Translations under genes and position numbers: made by a program
The notes under the pieces: generated by a model
Databases searched by the model: none
Told to the model about the DNA's origin: nothing
Seen by the model: only the letters and a program-made list of their open reading frames with translations
Shown: piece by piece, positions 17,798 to 27,597 of the stretch
How the letters are laid out: each line of letters starts with the position of its first letter
How positions within the stretch are numbered: the first letter of the stretch is position 1
Assembly: GCA_027592755.1 (NCBI GenBank)
Contig: JAQCLE010000013.1
Location: 1-58,893 of the forward strand
Direction of reading: 5' to 3'
DNA: 58,893 nucleotides
From: Bacteroidota bacterium
GTDB lineage: Bacteria; Bacteroidota; Bacteroidia; Cytophagales; Cyclobacteriaceae

Positions 17798-19074
17798 TAA
17801 CGATCGCGAATAAATTCGAGGATTGACTGAATTTCGGTTTTTATATTATTGCTTGTAGTGACATAGTTGTTGTTCATAAAAGAGAAAATCAACAATTTGC
17901 CTGACGCTGTTTTGAGATAGCCACTGACGTTGTGATTATTGCTCAGGGTACCTGTCTTTGCAAAGACATAGGGGGTTTCATTCGCTTGATACCAATTCCT
18001 GAGGGTTCCCGATTCTCCACCAATTGGAAAGATTTGAGTGAGCCAGTCAAAGCCTTTTTCTGCCAATAATTTATCTAATAGACGAATTAATGTTCTGGGT
18101 GTAACCAGGTTATATCTTGAGAGTCCTGATCCATCAACCCAAACCGGTTGATCGGGAAGATCTGAAAGATATGTTTGCCTTACGTAAGCTATCGTGTTCT
18201 CTGCATTTAATGAATCGGTATGAAGTGATGAACACATCAATAAAATTTGCTCCGCCAGGAAATTGTCACTGCGCTTAATCATAATGCTGTATATTGGGTC
18301 TACAGGTCCACTGAAAAGTATATTTTTCTGCTCCGGTAATTTTTGACCGATAAGTACCTTTCGTCTCAAAGTGTCCGAAAGCATCGCTGCAATTAGTTCG
18401 GGATACACTTTAAATGGGATTACTGCTTCTTGGGTATCCCCTGTACTTATTCTGAATAAGTTGTTATCGTAGTCTCTTGTTATTCCTAACTCTTCACTGG
18501 GGAGAATTGATCTGCTCAAAGCCATGGGGATAGGTTCCTCCAGACTATTGCTGACATGTAACACATTACCATAAATAGGGAGTGTGCTTCTTTCAGGTTG
18601 ATAGTCGTAGGAATAGTCATCCCAGCTCCAACCAGGGCCATAAGATTTACTCTTCATATCGACTGGAACCCATACCAATGGACCATCGTGAGCTTTTAGA
18701 AAGTCATAGGATTTCTGATCTGGGAAATCTTCATGCAAAAAGGTTGGATCACCGGTTCCCCAAAACATCAGCGTATCACCTTTTATCGCATATTTTATTC
18801 CAGGAATTGAGTCTTTTAAAATCTTAGTCGCTGCATAAAGTGTAAACAGTTTGATATTGCTCGCTGGTGTAAAATATTTATTGGCATTCTGTTCAAAAAG
18901 CCATTCCCTTGATTGCGGATCGAACAATGCCAAACCGATAAAGTGTTTACTTAAGAACTCAGAGTTCTTAATCTGACGGTTGATTTTTCCCCGGTTACCA
19001 GCCGTTCTTATCGATTGGCAGGAGCCTATTGTGAGTATGGAAAATATTATTATTGATTTGAGAATTCCTGACAC
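17794..19074 (-). CDS. dacB: D-alanyl-D-alanine carboxypeptidase/endopeptidase (PBP4, S13)
   Basis: The 426-residue protein has a lipoprotein-type N-terminus (TIGSCQS) and the three penicillin-binding motifs in order: SNIK (SxxK, about residue 72) with the catalytic Ser, SDN in KRSDNFLAEQ, and KTG in FAKTGTLSNNHNVSGY. The spacing between SxxK and SDN is long, as in the S13 (PBP4/DacB) family. It trims or cleaves peptidoglycan cross-links in the periplasm. It converges on the SSGS-repeat gene. Confidence 0.92.
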   Translation of the reverse strand: MSGILKSIIIFSILTIGSCQSIRTAGNRGKINRQIKNSEFLSKHFIGLALFDPQSREWLFEQNANKYFTPASNIKLFTLYAATKILKDSIPGIKYAIKGDTLMFWGTGDPTFLHEDFPDQKSYDFLKAHDGPLVWVPVDMKSKSYGPGWSWDDYSYDYQPERSTLPIYGNVLHVSNSLEEPIPMALSRSILPSEELGITRDYDNNLFRISTGDTQEAVIPFKVYPELIAAMLSDTLRRKVLIGQKLPEQKNILFSGPVDPIYSIMIKRSDNFLAEQILLMCSSLHTDSLNAENTIAYVRQTYLSDLPDQPVWVDGSGLSRYNLVTPRTLIRLLDKLLAEKGFDWLTQIFPIGGESGTLRNWYQANETPYVFAKTGTLSNNHNVSGYLKTASGKLLIFSFMNNNYVTTSNNIKTEIQSILEFIRDRY

Positions 19075-19159
19075 ATCATAAATGTATAGAATTCAGAGTT
19101 TTTGTTCAGGGTAGCAGGCGGAACTAAATGTTCAGGCGAGATACTTCGTTCAGAAATAC

Positions 19160-19233
19160 CTAACCGAATGCTTCGACATAAACATCGGTTAGTTTAGTCT
19201 TTGATTCGGCCAAAGACTAGAAAACTAGTCTTT
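19160..19233. repeat. Nested competing inverted repeats
   Basis: CTAACCGA (19160-19167) pairs with TCGGTTAG (19185-19192). TAGTCTTTG (19195-19203) pairs with CAAAGACTA (19211-19219), and AAAGACTAG (19212-19220) also pairs with CTAGTCTTT (19225-19233) across AAAA. The last two stems exclude each other, and the second includes the stop codon of the transporter gene. There is no clear U-tract, so this is a terminator-like or mRNA-end structure of uncertain role. Confidence 0.6.
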
Positions 19234-21453
19234 AGATATTATTTCTGTTTCCTTGTGGGCATTGATAAAAAGCACGTTTCCCATTTCATCAAATCCTTCA
19301 AATGCATGATCCTCCAGTTGCTTCACAAGTTCAGTTTTAAATCCTATTAGGGTAAGGTCGGCGTCGCAGGACTTAGTATTAATAATCTCCTTAAGATTCA
19401 CTTCTGGACTGATGGTGATTAGCTCAATATTATTAGCGGAGATAGGAAGCCTACCTTCATTTATAAGCTTTATCATCCGTTCCTGTTGATCTGCCATTTC
19501 GGCTTCAGGCATTGCAGCGAAAATTTTGATCTGAGCCCTCTGCCACTCTGGGTGACCCATTATCACATAACCTAACAAGATCATCAGGTTGGCATTTTCA
19601 AAATCATTCTGAGTAATCCAGATATGAATTTCACTTTTATAAGCGAACCCCTTGTCCGCTGTACTCAAGATGCATATATCAAACTCACCAGCTTTAACAA
19701 GGGAGAGGTTTTCTATGATTTCTTTCAGCGCCTCTGCTTCTTTTCTATTGTATTCAAATAACATCATGTTGCTGTCCTTACCTGAAACACTTGGCAATTG
19801 TACTGATTGGGCAACAGCCGTGGTGTAGGAAGGAGAAATGATCGTATCGACATAAACATTGCTATGGCTAACATCTGCCATTTTAATAAGCCGCGATAGT
19901 TCCTCTTTGGCTAATTTGTGAGTCTGTGTAGATATATAACCATCTATTAAATGGAGATACGACCCAAAGCCGTAACGGAAAGTTATAAAGCGCATCAGGT
20001 CAAATGCTGACAATCTTTTGAAAGAATCACGGGTGATACAGATGACCGATGGCCTCCAGTTGTCAGAGTCTTTTTCGGCTTTTTGAATAAAAACCTGAAG
20101 TTGTCTACTCAACTGAAAAATTACTCCCTGGAATATTTTGGCCATTCCCTGTTTGTTATCAACGTATTTTGTAATACCCATGTAAATAACAACCATAATC
20201 ACAATAGACGATAATGCATAAGCGGGGTTCATTTTGAACATGAGATAAATACACATGACTGCTCCAATAAGAGAGATAGACCATTTTGATTTAAAAGTGG
20301 GCCGGTACGAAGGATCGGCTGCAAAATGCTGAAGGAAAGAAATAAGGCAAATTGCCCCGTAGGTAACCATGAAAAACATGGAAATAATCTCAGCAACAGC
20401 GTTGACATCACCGATACTCACAAAAAGAAAAGCAACAATTAACGAAACAATTGTCGCGTTCTTGGGTTCATTGTTCTTAATTGTTCCTTTTGCGAGGACT
20501 CTATTTAGCACCGATGTCGGAAAAATGCCATCCGCAGCGATCGCCTGTAATGTACGCGGTGCCACCATGATGGATCCCAGGGCTGATGAAATTGTGGCCG
20601 CAGCCAATCCTATAGGTATTATTGGACCCCAGATTGCGATGGTGCCCATAATTAGTTGGTCTCCAACAAGGTCATCTGGTGAAGCTGTTGCCGCGAGTTT
20701 GTAAGCGATAAGAACGTAGACTGCCATCCCAAGAATTGTGGCGGACATCGTTCCAAGAGGGATCGACCTTTTTGGGTTCTTGAGATCACCCGATAATCCT
20801 ACACCCGCCGTCATGCCTGTAAAAGCTGGAAAAACAATTGCGAAAACATAAAAGAAATTATCCGGATTTGATACTGTTCCAGTTAAGTCAAAATCTGTGA
20901 TTTGCGCATAGCTGGTACTCCCTCCAAAGAAGAAAAGAAGCGATACGAGAAGTATTCCAGCGACTAAATACAGCGCCTTGACACCCAAATCGGCTCCTTT
21001 CGTGAGCATAATTAAACTGAGAATTCCTAAAGCCGGAATACTAATCAATCTCTTATCACTTAAGCTTAGGCCAAATTCATTGTTTACAAATTCATATACC
21101 GGGCTAAAAGCTTCTGCAAAAGCGATGATATAAAATGCAACACTGATGGCCTGAGACAGGTAAAGGGCCAACCCGATTGCACCACCAATATTAAGGCCGA
21201 ACGACCGGCTTATAATAAAATATTCGCCACCACCTTCAACTTTTTGATTGGTCGCTATTTCGGCAATGGCCATGGCGGTTGGTACTGTGATCAAATGACC
21301 GATTACGATGATGGCTAGAGTCCAAAGAAAGCCAACACTACCGACGGCATAGCCAAAGCGGAGAAACATAACCGCTCCTAGAATGGTGGAAATAGCTGTC
21401 AGAAAAACCGGGGCCGTGCCGAAATTGGCTTTATTTTTTAATAGTTGGGGCAT
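19225..21453 (-). CDS. SLC12-like (cation-chloride cotransporter) APC-family transporter
   Basis: The 742-residue protein has about 12 membrane helices in residues 10-440. TILGAVMFLRFGYAVG and GGGEYFIISRSFGLNIGGAIGLALY are the first-helix and helix-3 signatures of SLC12 (NKCC/KCC-type) transporters, and GMTAGVGLSGDLKNPKRSIPLGT is the conserved loop after helix 6. Residues 450-742 are a cytosolic domain like the C-terminal region of SLC12 proteins. Family members move chloride with sodium or potassium; bacterial ones are little studied and some move amino acids, so the substrate is open. The gene stands alone and downstream hairpins overlap its stop. Confidence 0.85.
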   Translation of the reverse strand: MPQLLKNKANFGTAPVFLTAISTILGAVMFLRFGYAVGSVGFLWTLAIIVIGHLITVPTAMAIAEIATNQKVEGGGEYFIISRSFGLNIGGAIGLALYLSQAISVAFYIIAFAEAFSPVYEFVNNEFGLSLSDKRLISIPALGILSLIMLTKGADLGVKALYLVAGILLVSLLFFFGGSTSYAQITDFDLTGTVSNPDNFFYVFAIVFPAFTGMTAGVGLSGDLKNPKRSIPLGTMSATILGMAVYVLIAYKLAATASPDDLVGDQLIMGTIAIWGPIIPIGLAAATISSALGSIMVAPRTLQAIAADGIFPTSVLNRVLAKGTIKNNEPKNATIVSLIVAFLFVSIGDVNAVAEIISMFFMVTYGAICLISFLQHFAADPSYRPTFKSKWSISLIGAVMCIYLMFKMNPAYALSSIVIMVVIYMGITKYVDNKQGMAKIFQGVIFQLSRQLQVFIQKAEKDSDNWRPSVICITRDSFKRLSAFDLMRFITFRYGFGSYLHLIDGYISTQTHKLAKEELSRLIKMADVSHSNVYVDTIISPSYTTAVAQSVQLPSVSGKDSNMMLFEYNRKEAEALKEIIENLSLVKAGEFDICILSTADKGFAYKSEIHIWITQNDFENANLMILLGYVIMGHPEWQRAQIKIFAAMPEAEMADQQERMIKLINEGRLPISANNIELITISPEVNLKEIINTKSCDADLTLIGFKTELVKQLEDHAFEGFDEMGNVLFINAHKETEIISKD

Positions 21454-21483
21454 TTTTTAAATATAGCATTAACGACCTAATCG

Positions 21484-22014
21484 TTAATCATAGTTAGCAC
21501 CATATTTTAAAAGGATTGTTTGTGTAGGCCCGTCCTCATTAATTATTAACAAATATATTCTATCGAATGGGGTTACATCATTGATAGGCTCTCCGGGATC
21601 ACCACCTAGCAATTTTACAAGCTCCGGGGTTGTATTACTGTGGCCTGAAACTGCAAATCGTCCTTTTTTTCGCCTTAGTTTCGCTGCAAATCCAGGTAAA
21701 TCCTTCGGGTCGTAAGATTGAACATCAAGTCCCAGGGACTCTGCGAGTGGTTGTGCCGTTTGCATGGTTCGGTTATACTCGGTACTGTAGATTTCCGTTA
21801 GTCCCGCATTTGCCAGGGTTCTTTTCAAAAGCTCCGCCCTGTCGACTCCCGCATTGTTCAATTCCGGATTGGGAGTGTCTTTCATAGTCAGGTGCGTTCT
21901 CGCTTCGGCATGTCTGAAAAGAAATATGATAGTCTCGTTTATGGTTGATACCTGTGCCAATGCATTATAAGTAATAAGCATTAGCGATAGTAGGATCACT
22001 CTGACCTTCATCAT
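21484..22014 (-). CDS. Exported histidine phosphatase family protein
   Basis: The 176-residue protein has a signal peptide (cleavage after NALAQ) and the histidine-phosphatase set: FLFRHAEAR (catalytic His), TEYNRTMQTAQPLA and SGHSNTTPELV (second His). It is about the size of SixA but exported, so a periplasmic phosphatase is likely; the substrate is unknown. The transporter gene is 30 bases downstream. Confidence 0.85.
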   Translation of the reverse strand: MMKVRVILLSLMLITYNALAQVSTINETIIFLFRHAEARTHLTMKDTPNPELNNAGVDRAELLKRTLANAGLTEIYSTEYNRTMQTAQPLAESLGLDVQSYDPKDLPGFAAKLRRKKGRFAVSGHSNTTPELVKLLGGDPGEPINDVTPFDRIYLLIINEDGPTQTILLKYGANYD

Positions 22015-22109
22015 TCAGGAGTTTAATTATTTGATCGGTTTATTAACGATAGAAATCATCACTAACTTAGGAAAAATGATTAACATGGAAACCATCAAAT
22101 CTCAATCCC

Positions 22110-23595
22110 ATGGTTAAAGCATTACTCAAATTTGTATTGGTCATTGTTGTTATATCCGGATGTTCCCCCGCGGATAATCCATTGGGACTTTTCATAAAGA
22201 ATCAGGATGTAGGCCCCGTGGGCCAGTTCGGGTCGGTTGAATATGATCAATCGAATGACAGCTATCTTATAACAGGAGGCGGTGAGAATATGTGGTTTGC
22301 CCTGGATGGTTTTCATTTTCTATATAAAGAAATGGCTGGTGACCTTTCATTAGCAGCGGACATTAAATTTGTCAATGATGGAGGTAATACCCATAAAAAG
22401 GCGGGCGTAATGATCCGCCAGGATTTGGATACCGACGCCGCTTATGCAGATGTGGTGATCCACATTGACGGGCATGCATCATTGCAATATAGAGCTGAAA
22501 AGGGAGCTGAAACCCATACTATTTCAGTAAGTGCTGATGCGCCGGATCGATTGAGGGTTGAAAAAAATGGCAGCACAATAACAGAATCCATTGCCAATAC
22601 GGGAGAGGAATTTAAACCGGGTGGTGCCTCATTGCAAATGGAGTTTACAGCACCTTTCTATGTTGGGCTAGGAGTTTGTGCCCATGATAGTACGGTACTT
22701 GAGCAAACCATCTTTACCAATGTAACCATAGATACTGCACTGGTAATAAGTCATGCAGAATCTGTCCTTGAAAGTGCCATAGAAACAATTTCTGTTGCTT
22801 CGGGTGACAGGAGGGTAATTCATTATGCGTACGATCATTTCGAATCACCGCATTACACACCCTCAGGAGATTCACTGATTTATAACGCAGGCGGGCATCT
22901 CTATAAAATACCAGTAGGCGGAGGCATAACTAAGATTGTTAATACAGGATCGGCCAATGGAATCATCAATTACCATGGCTATTCACCGGATGGCAAGACA
23001 TTGGTAATTACAGATACTACCAATCAGAACTATGCGATGATTTATACTTTACCTGCAATGGGAGGGGAGCCCACACTGATTACTGAATTTGGTCCATGGT
23101 ATTTGGCATGGCTGGTCACCTGATGGTCAAACCCTGACCTACACCGGTGGCCGCCAAGGAAAATATGATGTTTAAACAATTCCTGTCAGTGGAGGCAAAG
23201 AAAAACGCTTAACAGATACATCGGGCAATGTTTGCCCTGAATACTCTCACGACGGTCAATACATTTATTTCCAGTCTGATCGAACGGGTTTGGTTGAAAT
23301 TTACCGGATGAAGGCAGATGGAAGTGAGCAGGAACAGGTAACAGATGATGAGTTCAATAACTGGTGGCCACACCCATCACCTGATGGGAGGTGGGTAGCT
23401 TTTTTAAGTTATGATGGGGATGTTAAAGGGCATGGTTCCAATGTTATTGTGAGGTTAAGGCTATTGTGATTGGAGACTGGAAGTCTACGTGAGTTAGCAA
23501 AATTAAGTGGTGGGCAGGGTTCTATGAACGTTCCAACGTGGTCACCGGATAGCCAGCGGCTTGCGTATGTGAGCCATAGACTTGTCAGGAAATAA
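22110..23595 (+). pseudogene. DUF1349 plus TolB-like propeller gene, frameshifted and with two stops
   Basis: The first frame (22110-23123, 337 residues) has a lipoprotein-type signal (VISGCSPAD), a DUF1349-like jelly-roll (residues 50-205, with LAADIKFVNDG and KAGVMIRQD) and the first TolB-like propeller repeats (YTPSGDSLIYNAGG, YSPDGKTLVIT). An extra base at about 23105 shifts the frame; the other frame goes on with GWSPDGQTLTYTGG and further blades ([45 protein letters not shown]) to TAA 23593-23595. In that frame TAA 23173-23175 and TGA 23467-23469 stand where a sense codon is expected. The gene is therefore broken in three places. Sequence error could explain one of them but hardly all. 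Confidence 0.85.
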
Positions 23596-23618
23596 AATTA
23601 TAGCGACTATATTTAATA

Positions 23619-24212
23619 ATGGACATTGAAGAAAAATTTGAGAAGGCAATAGCCCGAATTGATGAGGAGAATTCAAAAGATCCTAACAGCGTGATGCACC
23701 AGGGCAAAGCGTATCCTAAAGAACTACTCTACTCCCGGCAAATGACTGATTGGTTACATAAAATGAATCCGGACGCATCGATTGAACTACAATTAGCAGC
23801 CCGAAGCCAACACATTTGCCGATGGACATCTCCAAGAGAATCATACCCAATGGATAGGGTAGGCTACCTCAAATGGCGAACGGAGTTGAAAAACTTTCAC
23901 GCTCAGAAGACCGCTGAAATATTGTCTGAATGTGGTTTCGACGCAATGGTTATTAATGGAGTTGCTTCTCTGATTAGAAAGGAGAAAGTTAAAACTGATT
24001 CGGAGTCACAACTCCTTGAGGATGTTGTTTGCATTGTTTTTCTCGAGAACTACTTCCAGGATTTTTCCACCAAACATGATGAACAAAAAGTGATAGACAT
24101 CATCAGAAAAACATGGCGAAAGATGTCACCTAAAGGGCAAGATGTAGCATTGAAGCTTGAGATGTCAGATGCTGCCGGGAAAATTGTAGAGAGGGCGTTG
24201 GAGGAAAGATAG
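23619..24212 (+). CDS. DUF4202 family protein
   Basis: The 197-residue protein carries the DUF4202 signature RSQHICRWTSPRESYPMDRVGYLKWR (here in pieces: QHICRW, ESYPMDR, GYLKWR, residues 63-90), a later FLENYFQDF and mostly helical content. The conserved His, Arg, Asp and Tyr cluster suggests an HD-domain-like metal site, but no activity is established. Its 3' end (24050-24212) is overlapped on the other strand by the extended reading frame of the hydrolase gene. Confidence 0.85.
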   Translation: MDIEEKFEKAIARIDEENSKDPNSVMHQGKAYPKELLYSRQMTDWLHKMNPDASIELQLAARSQHICRWTSPRESYPMDRVGYLKWRTELKNFHAQKTAEILSECGFDAMVINGVASLIRKEKVKTDSESQLLEDVVCIVFLENYFQDFSTKHDEQKVIDIIRKTWRKMSPKGQDVALKLEMSDAAGKIVERALEER

Positions 24213-25168
24213 TCTTCGTTTGCTAATTTAACAGGAATGGTTTTTTCAATAAATGAATTTACTTCCTGAAAAAAGGATTGATCATTTTCGATGAACGGAT
24301 AATGCCCTGCACCATCTATAAATACTAATTCAGAGTTTGATATTAATTGATTTGCCAATCGTGGAGCTTCCTCAACAATAAAATCATCTTTCCCATTAAT
24401 GATGAGCGTTGGACAATTAATATTTGAAAGCTTATCCTTTACATGTATGGTCAATTTGATCTGTGTTGCCATGCCATTTAATGCCACTGCGTTCTTCGCT
24501 GTGGTTTCATTAAATGCCGTAGCCTTCATATAATCATCAATTGCGCTCTTATTTGAAAAAATAGTTCCTTCTGACAACCTCGTTGCTTCATTGTGAACTT
24601 CCGGGTTGCCTGCAAGATATTCATCACTATTCCAGAGTTGCTGAACATAATCCCATTCTCCGGGTTTAAACATCGAAATCTGTTTTTCATAAGATTTTAT
24701 GAGTAAATCTGTGTTAACCGGTGCAGCATCAACAAGAATCAATCGTTTTACCTTGTTGGGATACTTTGTGGCATAATACATTGCGAGTAAGCCTCCCCAC
24801 GAGTGACCTATAATATTGAGATTTTCAATTTGGAACCCCTTTCTTAATTCTTCCAAATCTTCAACCATTATTTCAACAGTAAAATTTGTACTGTCAATAA
24901 CTTCCATGATTGATTTTCCATTGCCACGTTGATCATAAAAAATCAACCTCCTAGCTTTTGCGAAATCAAGAAAGAAAGGATACAATTCATCATGATACAT
25001 TCCGGGCCCTCCATGTAATAAAATAAACGGCTCTCCTTCTCCCACGATTTTATAGAAATGATTTACCCCGTTTACATTTTTATACCCTTCTTCATAAAAT
25101 AATTCTCCCGAATTACAGGAAGTAAGGAGCAGAATGATAACTAAGAGGTGCTGTGCTTTGACTTTCAT
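24050..25168 (-). CDS. Alpha/beta-hydrolase lipoprotein, proline-iminopeptidase-like, with run-on C-terminus
   Basis: The signal LLLTSCNSG (Cys18) marks a lipoprotein. The core is an alpha/beta-hydrolase: HGGPG oxyanion motif (about residues 52-56), FYDQRGNGKS, GHSWGG nucleophile elbow (about residue 124), GKDDFIV (acid) and GAGHYPF (catalytic His, about residue 293). HGGPG with DQRG is typical of proline-iminopeptidase-like enzymes. The fold ends near FIEKTIPVKLANED at about residue 318; the last 54 codons run antisense through the DUF4202 gene, which implies a lost stop codon. Whether the long form is made is unknown. The substrate is not predictable. Confidence 0.85.
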   Translation of the reverse strand: MKVKAQHLLVIILLLTSCNSGELFYEEGYKNVNGVNHFYKIVGEGEPFILLHGGPGMYHDELYPFFLDFAKARRLIFYDQRGNGKSIMEVIDSTNFTVEIMVEDLEELRKGFQIENLNIIGHSWGGLLAMYYATKYPNKVKRLILVDAAPVNTDLLIKSYEKQISMFKPGEWDYVQQLWNSDEYLAGNPEVHNEATRLSEGTIFSNKSAIDDYMKATAFNETTAKNAVALNGMATQIKLTIHVKDKLSNINCPTLIINGKDDFIVEEAPRLANQLISNSELVFIDGAGHYPFIENDQSFFQEVNSFIEKTIPVKLANEDYLSSNALSTIFPAASDISSFNATSCPLGDIFRHVFLMMSITFCSSCLVEKSWK

Positions 25169-25233
25169 TATTACTTCCTAAAATCAGTAGAATCCCACTT
25201 TTTATTTACGAATAACAAAATGTGATAATTATT

Positions 25234-26637
25234 TCACATGGACGAGAGCAGTTTTTTGAAATTCTTATTATCCATAATTGGTTTGAATTCTAATGTATTA
25301 ATAATGAAAGCTTTATTCCTAAATCCATTATTAATACTTCTTTTTAAATAATTAATTGCCTTGTTAGCATTACCATTTCCCGCCTGATATTTTGCCATTC
25401 TAAAGTTGGCATAGGTATCTTTTGGTCTGACTGCTAACCATGCCAGGTTAACTGTGATGGCGGTCTCATAGTCACCATTTGAAGATGAGAATTGCCCTGT
25501 TTCGATACACCATGCTGCTATTGCACTTATGGTTCGGGATGTTGATTTAACTATCATCTCTTCCTTGCTCGCAGCTCTACTATCAAGTATTCGGAATTCC
25601 CGTTTCCATGTAGTCAGAAAGGTGTCGACCGGATTTTGCAATTGCTTTTTAAGCAGTCCTATATAGTAACCATGTAATTCACTTTCATGATCTTCCAATT
25701 CAGTTAAATCGGAAAACCCTTTTTGATATTTTCTGTCACTTTCCAGGGAGGTAATCTGCTCATGGAGACTGTCAACATTGATTAATTTTTCAAACCTTTT
25801 TGTTATTCTTTTCAAAAGATCGACATATTCATAGTTGCTGTCTTCTTCATGAAGTAGCGCAGCCTCCGCATAGGACTCCAGGTACATTTCCAGAATTATT
25901 TTGTTATCTACTGCTTTTTCCCCGGTTTGCATCGAGTTCAGTTCGATCCATTGAAATGATTTTAGAATTGATTCTTTTGGAGGCCATTGATGATTTCCTT
26001 CAAAAAGGATTCGGTGGTTATTTACGTTGATATGATCCATCCATTCTTCAACTTTTTTCATTTCCAGATAGTTCATATCCAAATCACCCACAATTCCGAG
26101 ATAGAAAAAAGTAGTTTCAACGAGAGGATTTTGTCCCGGAAACCCGGCTCCACAACCGATTACACCTTTAATAATGGGGTTTTGCATTGCCAAAGCAAAC
26201 GCCAGTCTAGATCCTCCTGAAAAACCAGCAGCATAGATTCTTGAATGGTCAACAGATAAATAACTGAGAGTTTCGAAGAACAAATGAGATGCTATCTCAA
26301 AATTAGTTTCAAGGGGCCCATTCTTTGAATTGTTGGAGCAAACCAATATATAACCGTAAGCCCTGGCAGCATCCATAAAAGCATGGATTCCGGTGATTCC
26401 TCTTCCGACCGGATCAAATATATAGAGTACGGGCCAGGTGTCATTGGCATTATAATTCTCAGGAAGGAATAGGCTGTAGGTTTCATTTGGCGCACCTTCA
26501 ATCTTTAAACTATCATAGATTCTATTGGCCTCCAGGTCAATCCTTTGAGCCTGGGTTACATAATATATGGCAAATAGTAAGAAAACAATGGCCGCAGATG
26601 ATTTAACGTACACAGATGTGGAGCAAGAATTTCTCAT
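25234..26637 (-). CDS. Exported alpha/beta-hydrolase with TPR-like tail
   Basis: I start at the second Met (26637), which opens a good signal peptide ending TQAQ; ATG 26661 would add eight residues. The hydrolase part (about residues 25-215) has LPENYN, WPVLYIFDPVGRG and a GFSGGSR nucleophile elbow as in predicted esterases of the phospholipase/carboxylesterase type, plus GNHQWPP near the expected catalytic His. Residues 225-468 are helical, with TPR-like repeats at the end (TAITVNLAWLAVRPKDTYANFRMAKYQAGNGN in pieces). The combination suggests a substrate- or partner-binding tail. No operon partner is evident. Confidence 0.8.
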   Translation of the reverse strand: MRNSCSTSVYVKSSAAIVFLLFAIYYVTQAQRIDLEANRIYDSLKIEGAPNETYSLFLPENYNANDTWPVLYIFDPVGRGITGIHAFMDAARAYGYILVCSNNSKNGPLETNFEIASHLFFETLSYLSVDHSRIYAAGFSGGSRLAFALAMQNPIIKGVIGCGAGFPGQNPLVETTFFYLGIVGDLDMNYLEMKKVEEWMDHINVNNHRILFEGNHQWPPKESILKSFQWIELNSMQTGEKAVDNKIILEMYLESYAEAALLHEEDSNYEYVDLLKRITKRFEKLINVDSLHEQITSLESDRKYQKGFSDLTELEDHESELHGYYIGLLKKQLQNPVDTFLTTWKREFRILDSRAASKEEMIVKSTSRTISAIAAWCIETGQFSSSNGDYETAITVNLAWLAVRPKDTYANFRMAKYQAGNGNANKAINYLKRSINNGFRNKAFIINTLEFKPIMDNKNFKKLLSSM

Positions 26638-26753
26638 TGGGAATAAGAAACAAAATACCAATTTATTTTCCTATTTTTTCTGTGGTTATTAGGAGTTTTA
26701 ACGTGGTGGCTGATCTTCCCGGGATTGGAAAGATTGGAACAAAGCAATTGACC

Positions 26754-27116
26754 TTAGAGTGGTCCAATAACTGGTAAGGCTACAATTTCCGTAGTTGAGC
26801 CATCTTCTGCAGTCACAGTATATTCAACTGGACTGGTAAAATCCTGAATAACGCCACTTTCAGAAACTATGGTGGCACCAGGAGATGCAGTTATAGAAGG
26901 AGAAAGAGATGTTAGATCTGTACCGTAGGCAACTTCTAAGTCAACAGTACCTGTGCCGATGGTAGCATCACCAGTTTGTTCTGGTAAACTAAATGTTGTG
27001 ATATCGGTTTCGACACTCTGTCCCATAGAATAGGATACTGAACTTAATATACAGAACGCAAGCAGGGTTATTCGTATGCGGTCAAAACCAAATAGAATTG
27101 ATGTAGCAATCTCCAT
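26754..27116 (-). CDS. Small exported protein with one DUF5018-like domain
   Basis: The 120-residue protein has a signal peptide (hydrophobic residues 16-32, SYSMGQ) and a single domain whose pattern FSLPEQTGDATI, VAYGTDLTSLSPSI, DFTSPVEYTVTAEDGST matches the DUF5018-like beta-sandwich repeats found in large surface proteins of Bacteroidota. Normally several such repeats occur in one protein and end in WTVTV; here the chain stops soon after one. It may be a real small secreted protein or the remnant of a longer one. Confidence 0.65.
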   Translation of the reverse strand: MEIATSILFGFDRIRITLLAFCILSSVSYSMGQSVETDITTFSLPEQTGDATIGTGTVDLEVAYGTDLTSLSPSITASPGATIVSESGVIQDFTSPVEYTVTAEDGSTTEIVALPVIGPL

Positions 27117-27597
27117 AGTGTTTGTTTTTGTAGGTTGTACTTAATTCATAAAAGCTCAAAGCTCATCCAATAAGAATTCCTTGATTCCGTTTGTTTAACA
27201 GATGAACGATAAGGTAATATTCCCCAAGCAGGTGAACAGCGTACACATTCTTATTATTGAAAGCATACCTGATCACGATGCCATGGTTGTTGAGGTGCGG
27301 ACATCCTAGCGTGGTATCCACGAATAGTCATTGTTAGCGGCCAGAATTAACAGGGGCTTGCCCCATTATATGCAAGTGATTGGACCGTGGAATTAATGGC
27401 TGGAGGATTCTCCAAATCTTACTTAATTAAACGGCATTAATTTCTCTTGCTGAAATTGCTGTTTGGCTTGTTCGCCAATTGTAAGGTATGTTATATTAAT
27501 GTTAATTGCAGGAATTATTGGAATTTTTATAGTCCATCCTCGTATCAAGATGAAACACACAATTAATAATAGTTGGATATCGGAGTGACCGTAGGTA
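27117..27597. other. Intergenic region, no supported gene
   Basis: This 481-base stretch holds two small perfect hairpins (CGTGG/CCACG at 27310-27322, GGGG/CCCC at 27353-27364) and short open frames on both strands with no start or family pattern. I see no tRNA, terminator or promoter with a full consensus. It may contain decayed coding sequence. Confidence 0.5.

Noticed and set aside
27130-27330. Short ORFs on both strands in the 27.1-27.6 kb gap
   Set aside because: They lack a consistent start and any family pattern and overlap each other, so none is supported.
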